Both the position numbers and the translations under genes were made by a program. This document shows, piece after piece, positions 26,251-33,952 of a stretch of 64,000 bases of DNA; position 1 is the stretch's first letter; each line of letters opens with the position of its first letter. Source of the DNA: Microvirga sp. VF16 (GTDB lineage Bacteria; Pseudomonadota; Alphaproteobacteria; Rhizobiales; Beijerinckiaceae); the NCBI RefSeq assembly GCF_016864375.1, contig NZ_CP069354.1, positions 682,001 through 746,000 on the forward strand. The letters run 5' to 3'. The notes beneath the pieces are model-generated. The model ran no database searches. It was not told the origin of the DNA and saw only the letters and a program-made list of their open reading frames with translations.

Positions 26251-26288
26251 GCCCTGGCGCCGCATTCACGCGGCGCCAGGGCTTTTTT
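26251..26288 (+). terminator. Intercistronic terminator/attenuator after the binding protein
   Basis: GCCCTGGCGCCGC (26251-26263) pairs perfectly with GCGGCGCCAGGGC (26270-26282) over a 6-base loop, followed by six T. It lies between the binding protein and the first permease, where partial read-through would give high binding protein and low permease. Confidence 0.9.
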
Positions 26289-26304
26289 CAAAGAGCCCTT
26301 TTGC

Positions 26305-27252
26305 ATGAACCGAGTCCTGCTCGCGCGCCTCATCGATCTCGTTATCGTCCTTTTCGGCGTATCGATCATCGTGTTCCTGATGATCCGGATGATCCCCGGC
26401 GATGCGGTTGCGATCATGCTGGGTGCGAACACCGAAATCACTCCTGAGCGCATGGCGGAGCTCAACCGCCGCGTCGGACTCGACCGTCCCATCATCGAGC
26501 AGTATCTGGTCTGGGCCGGATCGGCTCTTCGCGGCGATTTCGGCACCTCTCTCTGGACGGGCCGTCCCGTCTCGACCGAGATCCTTCTGCATCTGTGGCC
26601 GACGCTGGAACTCACCTTTCTCTCGCTTTTCATCGGTGCGGTATTGGCCGTGCCGGTCGGCTGCCTGATGGCACAGATGCGTGGCGGTGCGGCCGATGTC
26701 ACCATGCGTGTGAGCGCGATCGCAGGCCTGACGATTCCGTCTTTCTGGCTCGGGATCGTGCTGATCCTTCTCCTTTCCAACTGGGCGCCGGGCTTTGCCT
26801 CGCTCGGCTATGTGCCCTTCTCCGAAGATCCCGTCGGCAATCTTCAGCGCATGGTGCTGCCGGCCTTTGCGCTGGCGTTGCCGATCCTGGCCAATCTCTC
26901 GCGTCTCGTGCGTTCGGCCATGCTCGACGCGCTGGGGCAGGATTATGTCCGCACGGCCCGCGCCAAGGGATTGCCGGAGCGTCGCGTCGTCTACAAGCAT
27001 GCCCTGCGCAATGCGTTGATCCCGTTTCTCACCAGCGTCGGCATCATGACCGGCTATCTTCTTGGCGGCGCCATCGTGGTCGAGCAGGTCTTCGCTATTC
27101 CGGGTCTCGGCCGCCTGATCCTCGGCGCCATTGCGGAGCGCAACTATCCGCTGATCCAGGCCACGATTCTCGTGGTGACGGCGGGCTTCGTTTTCGTGAA
27201 CTTTCTGGTCGACTTTCTCTACATCGTCGTCGACCCTCGCGTGAGGGCTTGA
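26305..27252 (+). CDS. Oligopeptide-type ABC transporter permease (DppB-like)
   Basis: This 315-residue polytopic protein begins MNRVLLARLIDLVIVLFGVS. It carries the periplasmic RMAELNRRVGLDRPIIEQY segment and the EAA loop YVRTARAKGLPERRVVYKHA, all typical of DppB/OppB. It forms the channel with the next permease. It starts 17 bases after the terminator T-run and is followed after 3 bases by the partner gene. Substrate is inferred from the neighbours only. Confidence 0.93.
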   Translation: MNRVLLARLIDLVIVLFGVSIIVFLMIRMIPGDAVAIMLGANTEITPERMAELNRRVGLDRPIIEQYLVWAGSALRGDFGTSLWTGRPVSTEILLHLWPTLELTFLSLFIGAVLAVPVGCLMAQMRGGAADVTMRVSAIAGLTIPSFWLGIVLILLLSNWAPGFASLGYVPFSEDPVGNLQRMVLPAFALALPILANLSRLVRSAMLDALGQDYVRTARAKGLPERRVVYKHALRNALIPFLTSVGIMTGYLLGGAIVVEQVFAIPGLGRLILGAIAERNYPLIQATILVVTAGFVFVNFLVDFLYIVVDPRVRA

Positions 27253-27255
27253 GCC

Positions 27256-28080
27256 GTGTCGCGTCTGGCCAAGAACAAGCTTCTGACTTTCGCCGTCGTC
27301 CTGGTGGCGATCCAACTCATCCTCGCCATCGGCGCACCGCTCTTCGCGCCCTACGATCCCATGGCGCAGAGCGTCGCGCGGCGCCTGCGCGCGCCATCCG
27401 AACTGAACTGGTTCGGCACCGATCAGCTCGGCCGCGATGTGCTGACCCGCATTCTCTACGGCTATCGCACCTCGCTCATCGCCTGCCTGCTGGCCGTCGG
27501 CATTGCATTGTTCGCCGGTGGAGCGCTCGGCCTCGTGGCGGCTTACTACCGCGGTTGGCTTGACCGCATCATCATGCGCGTCATGGATGTTCTCTTCGCC
27601 TTCCCGGTGATGCTGCTCGCCATCGGAACCATCGCCGTTCTCGGGCCTCACACCTACAGCGCGGCGGCCGCTATCGCGGTGGTCTACACGCCGATTTTCG
27701 CGCGGCTCCTGCGCGGCCCAGCGCTCGTTTTGTGCGAAAGCGAGTACGTGGCGGGTGCCAAGGCCATCGGCGCCTCGGATCCGCGCATCATCTTCCTGCA
27801 CATCCTGCCGAACCTCGCCTCCGTCATCCTGGTCCAGACGAGCCTGCTGCTCTCGGCCGCGATCCTGGTCGAGGCCTCGCTCTCGTTCCTCGGCCTCGGC
27901 ACGCAGCCGCCGACGCCGTCACTTGGCCTGATGCTGTCGGAGGGCCGCAACTTCCTCATGCTCTCGCCGTGGAGCGCCATCTTCGCGGGATTCGCCATCC
28001 TGTTCCTGTCCTTCGGCTTCAATCTCTTGGGCGACGCCTTGCGCGACACGCTCGATCCACGCCTGAGAGGGCAGCCGTGA
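27256..28080 (+). CDS. Oligopeptide-type ABC transporter permease (DppC-like)
   Basis: This 274-residue partner permease starts at GTG 27256, three bases after the first permease stop. Motifs are WFGTDQLGRDVLTRILYGYR (DppC N-terminal motif) and the EAA loop YVAGAKAIGASDPRIIFLHI, followed by the conserved end LSFLGLGTQPPTPSLGLML. No DppD/DppF ATPase follows: the next gene is an acetyltransferase overlapping by four bases (GTGA). The ATPases must be encoded elsewhere or shared with another transporter. Confidence 0.93.
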   Translation: MSRLAKNKLLTFAVVLVAIQLILAIGAPLFAPYDPMAQSVARRLRAPSELNWFGTDQLGRDVLTRILYGYRTSLIACLLAVGIALFAGGALGLVAAYYRGWLDRIIMRVMDVLFAFPVMLLAIGTIAVLGPHTYSAAAAIAVVYTPIFARLLRGPALVLCESEYVAGAKAIGASDPRIIFLHILPNLASVILVQTSLLLSAAILVEASLSFLGLGTQPPTPSLGLMLSEGRNFLMLSPWSAIFAGFAILFLSFGFNLLGDALRDTLDPRLRGQP

Positions 28081-28514
28081 TCGTGCGACCTGCCAGGGCC
28101 GAGGATATTCCGGCCCTGGCCGCAATCGCCGAGCGATCCTATCGGGCAGCCTTTGCGGATATTTTGGAAGAGAGCGTGCTCGTGGGTCGGGGCGCGGCGT
28201 TCTTTGCCGAGCGGTTCAATGCCTCATGGGAACGCATGCTGATCGCACTCTCCGGCGACACTCCCATCGGTTTTCTGCTCATGACCGACGGGCATATCGA
28301 CATGCTCTTCATGGACCCCACCGCCAGCGGCAAGGGGGGCGGGGCGCTTCTTTTGCGGCAGGCGGAAGTATTGGGGGCGAAGAGTCTCGAGTGCTTCCGC
28401 GACAATCACAGCGCCCGCCGATTCTACGAGCGTCATGGCTGGCGGGTGACGCGGGAATACGAGCGAGAGTTCTCGGGACGACGCCGAAGCTTCGTTCTTT
28501 ATGGGAAGAGTTGA
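28077..28514 (+). CDS. GNAT-family N-acetyltransferase
   Basis: This 145-residue protein starts at GTG 28077, overlapping the permease stop by four bases. The N-terminus (IVRPARAEDIPALAAIAERS) is typical of GNAT. The acetyl-CoA loop is DPTASGKGGGALLLRQA, a variant of Q/R-x-x-G-x-G/A, and the C-terminus SARRFYERHGWRVTREYERE completes the fold. It transfers acetyl groups to an amine, and the acceptor is unknown. Coupling to the peptide transporter suggests a small imported amino compound (for example an amino sugar or amino acid), but that is only context. Confidence 0.85.
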   Translation: MIVRPARAEDIPALAAIAERSYRAAFADILEESVLVGRGAAFFAERFNASWERMLIALSGDTPIGFLLMTDGHIDMLFMDPTASGKGGGALLLRQAEVLGAKSLECFRDNHSARRFYERHGWRVTREYEREFSGRRRSFVLYGKS

Positions 28515-28540
28515 TCTGTTCCGGGAATAGATCTCTCTCC

Positions 28541-28634
28541 GACGTCATCACCGGCCTTGTGCCGGTGATCTCGATCAGAAGAGCGTCTCGCTTCACAGCA
28601 TCGGGATGGCCGGGACAAGCCCGGCCATGACGTG
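28541..28634. repeat. Long palindromic intergenic repeat (family A), copy 2
   Basis: GACGTCATCACCGGCCTTGT at the left and GCCGGGACAAGCCCGGCCAT at the right mark an inverted-orientation copy of the element at 19274-19366. It lies between two convergent transcripts (acetyltransferase and oxidoreductase). Confidence 0.85.
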
Positions 28635-28668
28635 GGGTGTCTGTCGGTGCAATGCCGTCGACTGTTAC

Positions 28669-29736
28669 TCAGAGTGAAATGACCCGGCCCGTCCGCACGG
28701 CCTCGTCGGCAGCCAACACGATGCGCAGAGAGCGGACCGCATCGTTCATGTGATCCGTCAGGTCCACATCTTCCTGGATCGCCCGCAGGAGGAAGCGCTG
28801 CTCCCGCTCGCAGAGGGCATCATGGTCCGGCTCGTCCGTGGTGCTGATGCGCTCGTCCGGCTTCGCGAAGGTGCCGTCCCCCTTAAGCGCGGCATGATGG
28901 AGCAGGATCTGATTGGTCTTGGTATGGGCGTTGATGTCGTCCGAGCGGATGTCACCGGCGGTCTCGGCCATGACGATGCTCACGCTGCCCTTCGGGCCGA
29001 TCACGTCCTTCACGAAATAGGCCGTTTCGCTCATCATCGGCCCCCACCCGGCCTCGTACCACCCAACCGAGCCGTCATCGAAGGTCACATGCAGATGACC
29101 GTAATTGTACATACCGTCTGGCATGTCATTCGTCAGGCGCGTGCCAACCCCATGCACCTGCACCGGTTTGGCACGGGTGATCTGGCACATCACATCGACG
29201 TAATGCACGCCGCAATCGACGATGGGCGAGAGCGATTGTAGCAGGCGCTTGTGCGCCTCCCAGGCCGCTCCGCTCGATTGCTGATTGAGATTCATGCGGA
29301 AGACGTGGGGCGTACCCAGGGTCCTGGCGATCTCGATGAACCTGATCCAGGAGGGATGGTGGCGAAGGATATAGCCGATGACGAGCTTGCGCTTCGTCCG
29401 GATCGCCGTTTCGACCACGCGCTCGGCTTCCTTCACCGTGTCGGCGAGCGGCTTCTCCACGAAGACATGCGCGCCTGCTTCCATCGCACGGATGGCATAG
29501 GGAGCGTGCGTGTCGGACCATGTGTTGATCGACACCACATCCGGCCTCAAAGCGGCGAGGGCATCCTCGAAATCGGTGAAGCGCGGGAGATCCTGCAAAG
29601 CGGCAGGAAGCTCCATGCTTTCGATGTTGCGCGTACAGAGCCCTGCGATCTCGAAGCCCTCGATCCGCGTATAGGCGAGGGCATGGGACAGGCCCATGTT
29701 GCCGAGCCCGACCACGAGAACCCGTTGTGCGCCCAT
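28669..29736 (-). CDS. Gfo/Idh/MocA-family oxidoreductase
   Basis: This 355-residue protein has an N-terminal Rossmann fold (RVLVVGLGNMGLSHALAY) and the family motif VFVEKPLADTVKEAERV, where Lys is the conserved catalytic-site residue. A C-terminal alpha/beta domain with DCGVHYVDVM contains the usual His. Such enzymes oxidise or reduce sugars, inositols and sugar amines with NAD(P). ATG 29736 gives this N-terminus with GAGAGG upstream, 14 bases after nagA. As the last gene of the nagK-gntR-nagB-nagA unit it probably works on an amino-sugar related compound; its substrate is unknown. Confidence 0.87.
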   Translation of the reverse strand: MGAQRVLVVGLGNMGLSHALAYTRIEGFEIAGLCTRNIESMELPAALQDLPRFTDFEDALAALRPDVVSINTWSDTHAPYAIRAMEAGAHVFVEKPLADTVKEAERVVETAIRTKRKLVIGYILRHHPSWIRFIEIARTLGTPHVFRMNLNQQSSGAAWEAHKRLLQSLSPIVDCGVHYVDVMCQITRAKPVQVHGVGTRLTNDMPDGMYNYGHLHVTFDDGSVGWYEAGWGPMMSETAYFVKDVIGPKGSVSIVMAETAGDIRSDDINAHTKTNQILLHHAALKGDGTFAKPDERISTTDEPDHDALCEREQRFLLRAIQEDVDLTDHMNDAVRSLRIVLAADEAVRTGRVISL

Positions 29737-29750
29737 CGAAAGCCTCTCGC

Positions 29751-30884
29751 TCAGTTGCTGTCCCCGGCGATCCAAGTCTGCCGTACCTGCAGGCCGTCAT
29801 CGAGCAGAACGAGGTCGGCGCGATAACCAGGTGCGATCCGGCCCAATTCGTGATCGAGACGCAGGAACTGGGCCGGAATCAGCGATGCCATGCGCAGCAC
29901 GTCCGGCAGTGCAAGGCCTAGCCTCTCCACGCTGTTGCGCACGGCGCTCGCCATGTCGAGATCGGAACCGGCAAGCGTCCCGTCCGCCGTGGCGAGACGG
30001 CCGTCCTTGCGGTAGATCGTGCGGCCATGCAGCTCGAAGCTGGTGAGATCCGTGCCGGTCACCGACATGGCATCGGTCACGAGCATCATCCGCTCCGTAC
30101 CCTTGGCGTCTATGGCAATGCGCAGGGCGGCATCGCTCACATGATGCCCGTCGACGATGAGGCCGCACCACGTATCCTTGCTGTCGAGCGCTGCGCCCAC
30201 GGGACCGGGATCACGCCCGGCCATGGGCGGCATCGCGTTGAAGAGATGCGTGAAGCCGCGAAGGCCGTGGCGGGTGGCGTCCATGACCGTCTCATAGTCG
30301 CTGGCCGTGTGGCCGGCGCAGATCAGCACGCCTGAAGCGGAAAGGCGTGCAATCGCCTCCATGCTGTTGCGCTCTGGCGCCAGCGTCACGAGCGTGCGCC
30401 CCTCGCGCAGGGAGGTCATGATCGCGATGTCCTCCTCCTCCATCGGGCGCATGAAGGCGGGATTGTGCACGCCTTTCCGCTCCGGACTGATGAAGGGGCC
30501 TTCGAGATGAATGCCGAGAACGCCGGAAATGCGGGCAGCGAGCGCCGCGCGCATCGCCTCCACGGCTTCCGCCATCGTCTCGCGGGTATCGGTGATGAAG
30601 GTCGGCAAAAGGCCTGTCGTGCCATAGGTCCTGTGAGCCTCGGCAATCGTTTTGATGCCCTCGACGGAGCGCACGTCGTTGTAGAGCACGCCGCCGCCGC
30701 CATTGACCTGCACGTCGATGAAACCGGGTGCCAGCAATCCCTCGATCCGGCGGCGCTCTACGCCGCTACCTAGATCGCGTTCATGTGGCAGGCCGAGGAT
30801 ACGGCCGTTCTCGATGACGACGGCGCGGCCGTCGAGCATATGCGCGCCGTCGAAAACGCGGGCTCCAACGAGAGCAATGGACAT
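29751..30884 (-). CDS. nagA: N-acetylglucosamine-6-phosphate deacetylase
   Basis: This 377-residue amidohydrolase removes acetate from GlcNAc-6-P, the product of MurQ and of GlcNAc kinases. Motifs include APGFIDVQVNGGGGVLYND, GIHLEGPFISPERKGVHNP (metal-binding Glu), CAGHTASDYE, FTHLFNAMPPMAGRDPG and VTDAMSVTGT, where the Asp is catalytic. Length fits the family (E. coli 382). Its ATG at 30884 overlaps the stop of the upstream SIS gene (TGATG), so the pair is translationally coupled. Confidence 0.95.
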   Translation of the reverse strand: MSIALVGARVFDGAHMLDGRAVVIENGRILGLPHERDLGSGVERRRIEGLLAPGFIDVQVNGGGGVLYNDVRSVEGIKTIAEAHRTYGTTGLLPTFITDTRETMAEAVEAMRAALAARISGVLGIHLEGPFISPERKGVHNPAFMRPMEEEDIAIMTSLREGRTLVTLAPERNSMEAIARLSASGVLICAGHTASDYETVMDATRHGLRGFTHLFNAMPPMAGRDPGPVGAALDSKDTWCGLIVDGHHVSDAALRIAIDAKGTERMMLVTDAMSVTGTDLTSFELHGRTIYRKDGRLATADGTLAGSDLDMASAVRNSVERLGLALPDVLRMASLIPAQFLRLDHELGRIAPGYRADLVLLDDGLQVRQTWIAGDSN

Positions 30885-31933
30885 CAGACGGTCTCCGTCA
30901 CCTTGCGCAGGCGCGGAGGATTGTCCGGATTGCGGCCGCGCGCCAGGGCTGTGGCATCCACGAGAGGATAGAAGCTCTGGATGAGCGCGATGGGCGCGAG
31001 ATAGGGATGGGCATCCTCGATCCCCGGCAGCGCGACGGAGGCGGGACCTTCCGCGGCGCCCGCGACGATGACTGGAACGCCCTGTTCGTTCAGCTTCGTC
31101 ACGAGATCGTTGACGCCGCTCAGGGTCTCATCCCGCTGGCTGAGAACCAGGATCGGGAAGTGATCGCCCGCAAGCGTCCAGGGACCGTGCATCAGCTCGG
31201 CGGCGCTCATCGCTTCCGCGTGAATACCGGAGGTCTCCTTGAGCTTGAGCGCGGCTTCCTGCGCGACGGCGAAACCGACGCCTCGCCCGACGACGAAGAG
31301 ATCATCGGCCTCTGTCAGCATGGGAAGCGCAGCCGACCAGTCGGTCGCAGAAGCCTTGGCAAGCACGTCAGGCAAGGTGTCGAGCGCGTCGAGAAGCTCT
31401 CGGTCCTGCGACCAGTGCGCCACAAGCTGCAGCCCTGCAGCAAGCGCCGCGATAAAGGACTTCGTGGCAGCCACGCTCTTCTCAGGTCCCGCATGCAACG
31501 GCAGCACGACTTCGCAGGTGGAAGCGAGCGGCGAGGTCGTGTCGTTCACGAGCGCCACCGTCAGCGCGCCATCGTCCCGACCGGCCTGGGCGAGGTTGAG
31601 AATGTCCGGGCTGCGGCCCGATTGCGACACGGCGAGGAACAGAGCATCGCGCATGCGTGGGCGAGCTTCATAGACGGAGGTCACGGAAGGGCCGACGGAA
31701 GCCGTCACGAGGCCGGAATGGATCTCGAGCAGATATTTGACGAAGGTTGCCGCATTGTCGGAGCTGCCACGCGCGCAGGTCACGGCAAAAGGCGGCGGGG
31801 AGGCGCGCAGACGCTCGCCCAGTTCGCGGCACAGGGGCGCGTTGCTCTTGAGCAGGTGCGCGACCACCTGCGGCGCTTCCTGCGCCTCGCGCAGCATGGC
31901 CGTCAGGGGAGAAGCATTGGTATCAGGCATCAT
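30884..31933 (-). CDS. SIS-domain glucosamine-6-phosphate deaminase (NagB-II type)
   Basis: This 349-residue protein with two SIS domains resembles the isomerase half of GlmS without its glutaminase part. Visible segments are VTCARGSSDNAATFVKYLLE, AVSQSGRSPDILNLAQ, PEKSVAATKSFIAALAAG, and AEAMSAAELMHGPWTLAGD. NagB-II enzymes of this type convert glucosamine-6-P to fructose-6-P and ammonia and replace classical NagB in many proteobacteria. It overlaps gntR by 11 bases upstream and nagA by one base downstream, placing it in the middle of the pathway. Confidence 0.88.
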   Translation of the reverse strand: MMPDTNASPLTAMLREAQEAPQVVAHLLKSNAPLCRELGERLRASPPPFAVTCARGSSDNAATFVKYLLEIHSGLVTASVGPSVTSVYEARPRMRDALFLAVSQSGRSPDILNLAQAGRDDGALTVALVNDTTSPLASTCEVVLPLHAGPEKSVAATKSFIAALAAGLQLVAHWSQDRELLDALDTLPDVLAKASATDWSAALPMLTEADDLFVVGRGVGFAVAQEAALKLKETSGIHAEAMSAAELMHGPWTLAGDHFPILVLSQRDETLSGVNDLVTKLNEQGVPVIVAGAAEGPASVALPGIEDAHPYLAPIALIQSFYPLVDATALARGRNPDNPPRLRKVTETV

Positions 31934-32708
31934 CGTTGTGCATCCGTTCGGGCTGGCTGATGGTCAGTTCGGCCACGAAATCATAGGCATCGCCCCGGTA
32001 ATAGGACGAGGTGAACTCGACAACTTCGCCCGCAGCGGTGAACGAGCGGCGTTCGATGTAAAGGGCAGGACTCTGAGGCGCAACGCTGAGCAGCGAGGCC
32101 TGTTCCTCATTGAGCAGAACCGCATGCAGTCTCTGCAAGGCGCGGGTCGGCATGAAGCCCTGGTCATGCAGCACCGCATAGAGCGATTGCTTGACGAGAG
32201 AAGGGTCGGGCAGGACTTTTGATGGAATGACCGCATTCTCGATCGCCATGGGAATGCCGTTGGCGAGGCGCAGGCGGTTGACGCGGCTCACCAGGTCGCC
32301 GGGCGAGAGGCCGAGCGCCATGAGCTCATCCGTGGAGGCCGGTCCCGTTGATTGGCTCAGCATCACGGCCGAGGATTTCAGGCCCCGGGCCGACATGTCG
32401 TCGGTGAAACTCGAGAGCCGGGAGAGCGGCTGTTCCAACCGCATCTGCGGCGCGATGAAGGTGCCCGATCCCCAGCGCTGGACGAGAACCCCCTTCTGCA
32501 CCAGGCCCGTGATGGCCTTGCGGACGGTGACGCGCGAAATGCCGAGCTGCTTGGCCAGATCGCGCTCGCCGGGCAATGCGGCATCGGCCTTGAGCGCGCC
32601 CTTGCGGACAGCCTCCTCGATGGACTGCTGAAGCTGCAGATAGAGAGGAGTGGGATTGCCCTCGTCCAGGGGAAGGAATGACAGCGCCTCGCCGGAATGC
32701 TCGTTCAT
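31923..32708 (-). CDS. GntR-family (HutC/UTRA subfamily) transcriptional regulator of amino-sugar genes
   Basis: This 261-residue protein has a winged helix at about 20-88 (PLYLQLQQSIEEAVRKGAL, then PGERDLAKQLGISRVTVRKA). A UTRA effector domain at about 105-245 includes GIPMAIENAVIP, ALYIERRSFTAAGEVVEFTS and YYRGDAYDF. Members such as NagR/YvoA sense GlcN-6-P or GlcNAc-6-P. It overlaps the kinase gene upstream by four bases (ATGA) and the deaminase downstream by 11, a tightly coupled operon. It probably represses this unit, the divergent sugar transporter and perhaps the anmK/murQ unit. Confidence 0.92.
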   Translation of the reverse strand: MNEHSGEALSFLPLDEGNPTPLYLQLQQSIEEAVRKGALKADAALPGERDLAKQLGISRVTVRKAITGLVQKGVLVQRWGSGTFIAPQMRLEQPLSRLSSFTDDMSARGLKSSAVMLSQSTGPASTDELMALGLSPGDLVSRVNRLRLANGIPMAIENAVIPSKVLPDPSLVKQSLYAVLHDQGFMPTRALQRLHAVLLNEEQASLLSVAPQSPALYIERRSFTAAGEVVEFTSSYYRGDAYDFVAELTISQPERMHNDDA

Positions 32709-33586
32709 GATCGCCTCCCCTGGAGGACCATGCTGGCAAGGAGGATGGCGCCATCGAGTGCGTCCGCCGCAGGGGGGACGATGGTTCGCTGAACGGGCGG
32801 TGGAAGCCAGGGCCGAAGCGGCTCCGCCAAGCCTCCGAACAGACAGATCGACGGAGCGCCGAGATCGAGCAGGCGCGTGGCGATTCTCCCCAATCCGGCA
32901 ACCGCATCCTCGATGATCGCGATGCCGAGCGGATCGCGCTTCTCGGCATGCTGCAGAACGACCGGCGCATAGCGGCCATAATCCGCCGGGCGGGCCTTGC
33001 CGACCCAGTCCACGAGAATTTCGAGATCGTTGTTGAACTCGGCGAGAACCGCATCCGAGAGCGGCGTCGAGACTGCGCGCCCATCATGAGCCCAGATGCA
33101 GCGGCGCAGGAGCTCGCGCCCGATGGCGCCGCCGCTGCCTTCGTCGGACACTTCGTAGCCCCAGCCGCCGACATAATGGCATTGGCCGCTGGTGCCGCCA
33201 TAGCCGCAGGAGCCCGTGCCGACGATCAGGATGGCGCCGTCGCCGCCCTTGAAGGCGCCGAGCCAGGCGGTGTGTGCATCCGTCTCGATCTCGAAGGACG
33301 CGAAGGGATGATGACGCGACAGCAGACGCTCGACGGCGCTGGTCTGCCCGGCGCCGGCAGCTCCCATGCCGGCATGGATTCGCTTCAGGTCGCCCTCATG
33401 GAGCCCCGCTTGGGCGAGAGCTTCGCGGCAAGCTGTCAGAATCGAGTTCCAGACCAGATCGGGATCGAGGCGGATGTTGGAAGGTCCGCCCGCTCCCTCC
33501 CCGAGTAAATGTCCTTGAGCATCGCGGAGCCGGGCCCGGCACTTGGTGCCGCCGCCGTCAATGCCAAGGAACAAAAGGTCGGTCAT
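32705..33586 (-). CDS. BadF/BadG-type N-acetylglucosamine kinase
   Basis: This 293-residue ASKHA-fold kinase has LFLGIDGGGTKCRARLRDAQ at the N-terminus (phosphate-1), AILIVGTGSCGYGG (phosphate-2), GGWGYEVSDEGSGGAIGREL (family signature) and SICLFGGLAEPLRPWLPP (adenosine). It matches bacterial GlcNAc kinases of the BadF/BadG group and should feed GlcNAc-6-P to NagA. It is first in its operon and divergent from the sugar transporter across 366 bases. It is only distantly similar to the kinase next to murQ, implying different sugar preferences. Confidence 0.9.
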   Translation of the reverse strand: MTDLLFLGIDGGGTKCRARLRDAQGHLLGEGAGGPSNIRLDPDLVWNSILTACREALAQAGLHEGDLKRIHAGMGAAGAGQTSAVERLLSRHHPFASFEIETDAHTAWLGAFKGGDGAILIVGTGSCGYGGTSGQCHYVGGWGYEVSDEGSGGAIGRELLRRCIWAHDGRAVSTPLSDAVLAEFNNDLEILVDWVGKARPADYGRYAPVVLQHAEKRDPLGIAIIEDAVAGLGRIATRLLDLGAPSICLFGGLAEPLRPWLPPPVQRTIVPPAADALDGAILLASMVLQGRRS

Positions 33587-33952
33587 GCGAAACGGATCTC
33601 GGGAAGTATCTTACGGACAGGCACCATGCCACTTAATGTCCAGTTCGGGAAGAGGCATGGACGTGGAATACCCAAGCGCGTTGTCAACAGGCCGGGTGGG
33701 CGTCAATGGCAGAGAGAGCAACGAGTTGGAAAAAGGAAGCCGGCAAATTGCAGCGAGTGCCGTCAAAGAGGAGTTGTCTTTGAATTTTGCCGATACCAAT
33801 ATGAGGTCACTTGTCCAAAGCGCTTTCCGATGGAACAGTCAAGCTCGCCCGCTGGGAAGCGCAAGAATGCAATAAAATCGGCACGGGACAATCAGAGGGC
33901 CACATTGTCAGGGGCGTTTCCAGACGCCTCTCGGTCACGGAGGAAAAAGACG
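33587..33952. promoter_or_regulatory. Divergent control region between the GlcNAc kinase operon and the sugar transporter
   Basis: This 366-base non-coding gap holds a candidate operator at 33791-33810; the minus strand reads CGTGACCTCATATTGGTATC with small offsets, sharing TCATATTGG with the site before anmK. It also has a small hairpin at 33911-33930 and a good Shine-Dalgarno (GGAGG at 33939-33943) for the transporter gene. Promoters could not be assigned with confidence. Confidence 0.45.

Noticed and set aside
26266..27801. 511-codon minus-strand open frame over the permeases
   Set aside because: Antisense shadow with low-complexity composition.
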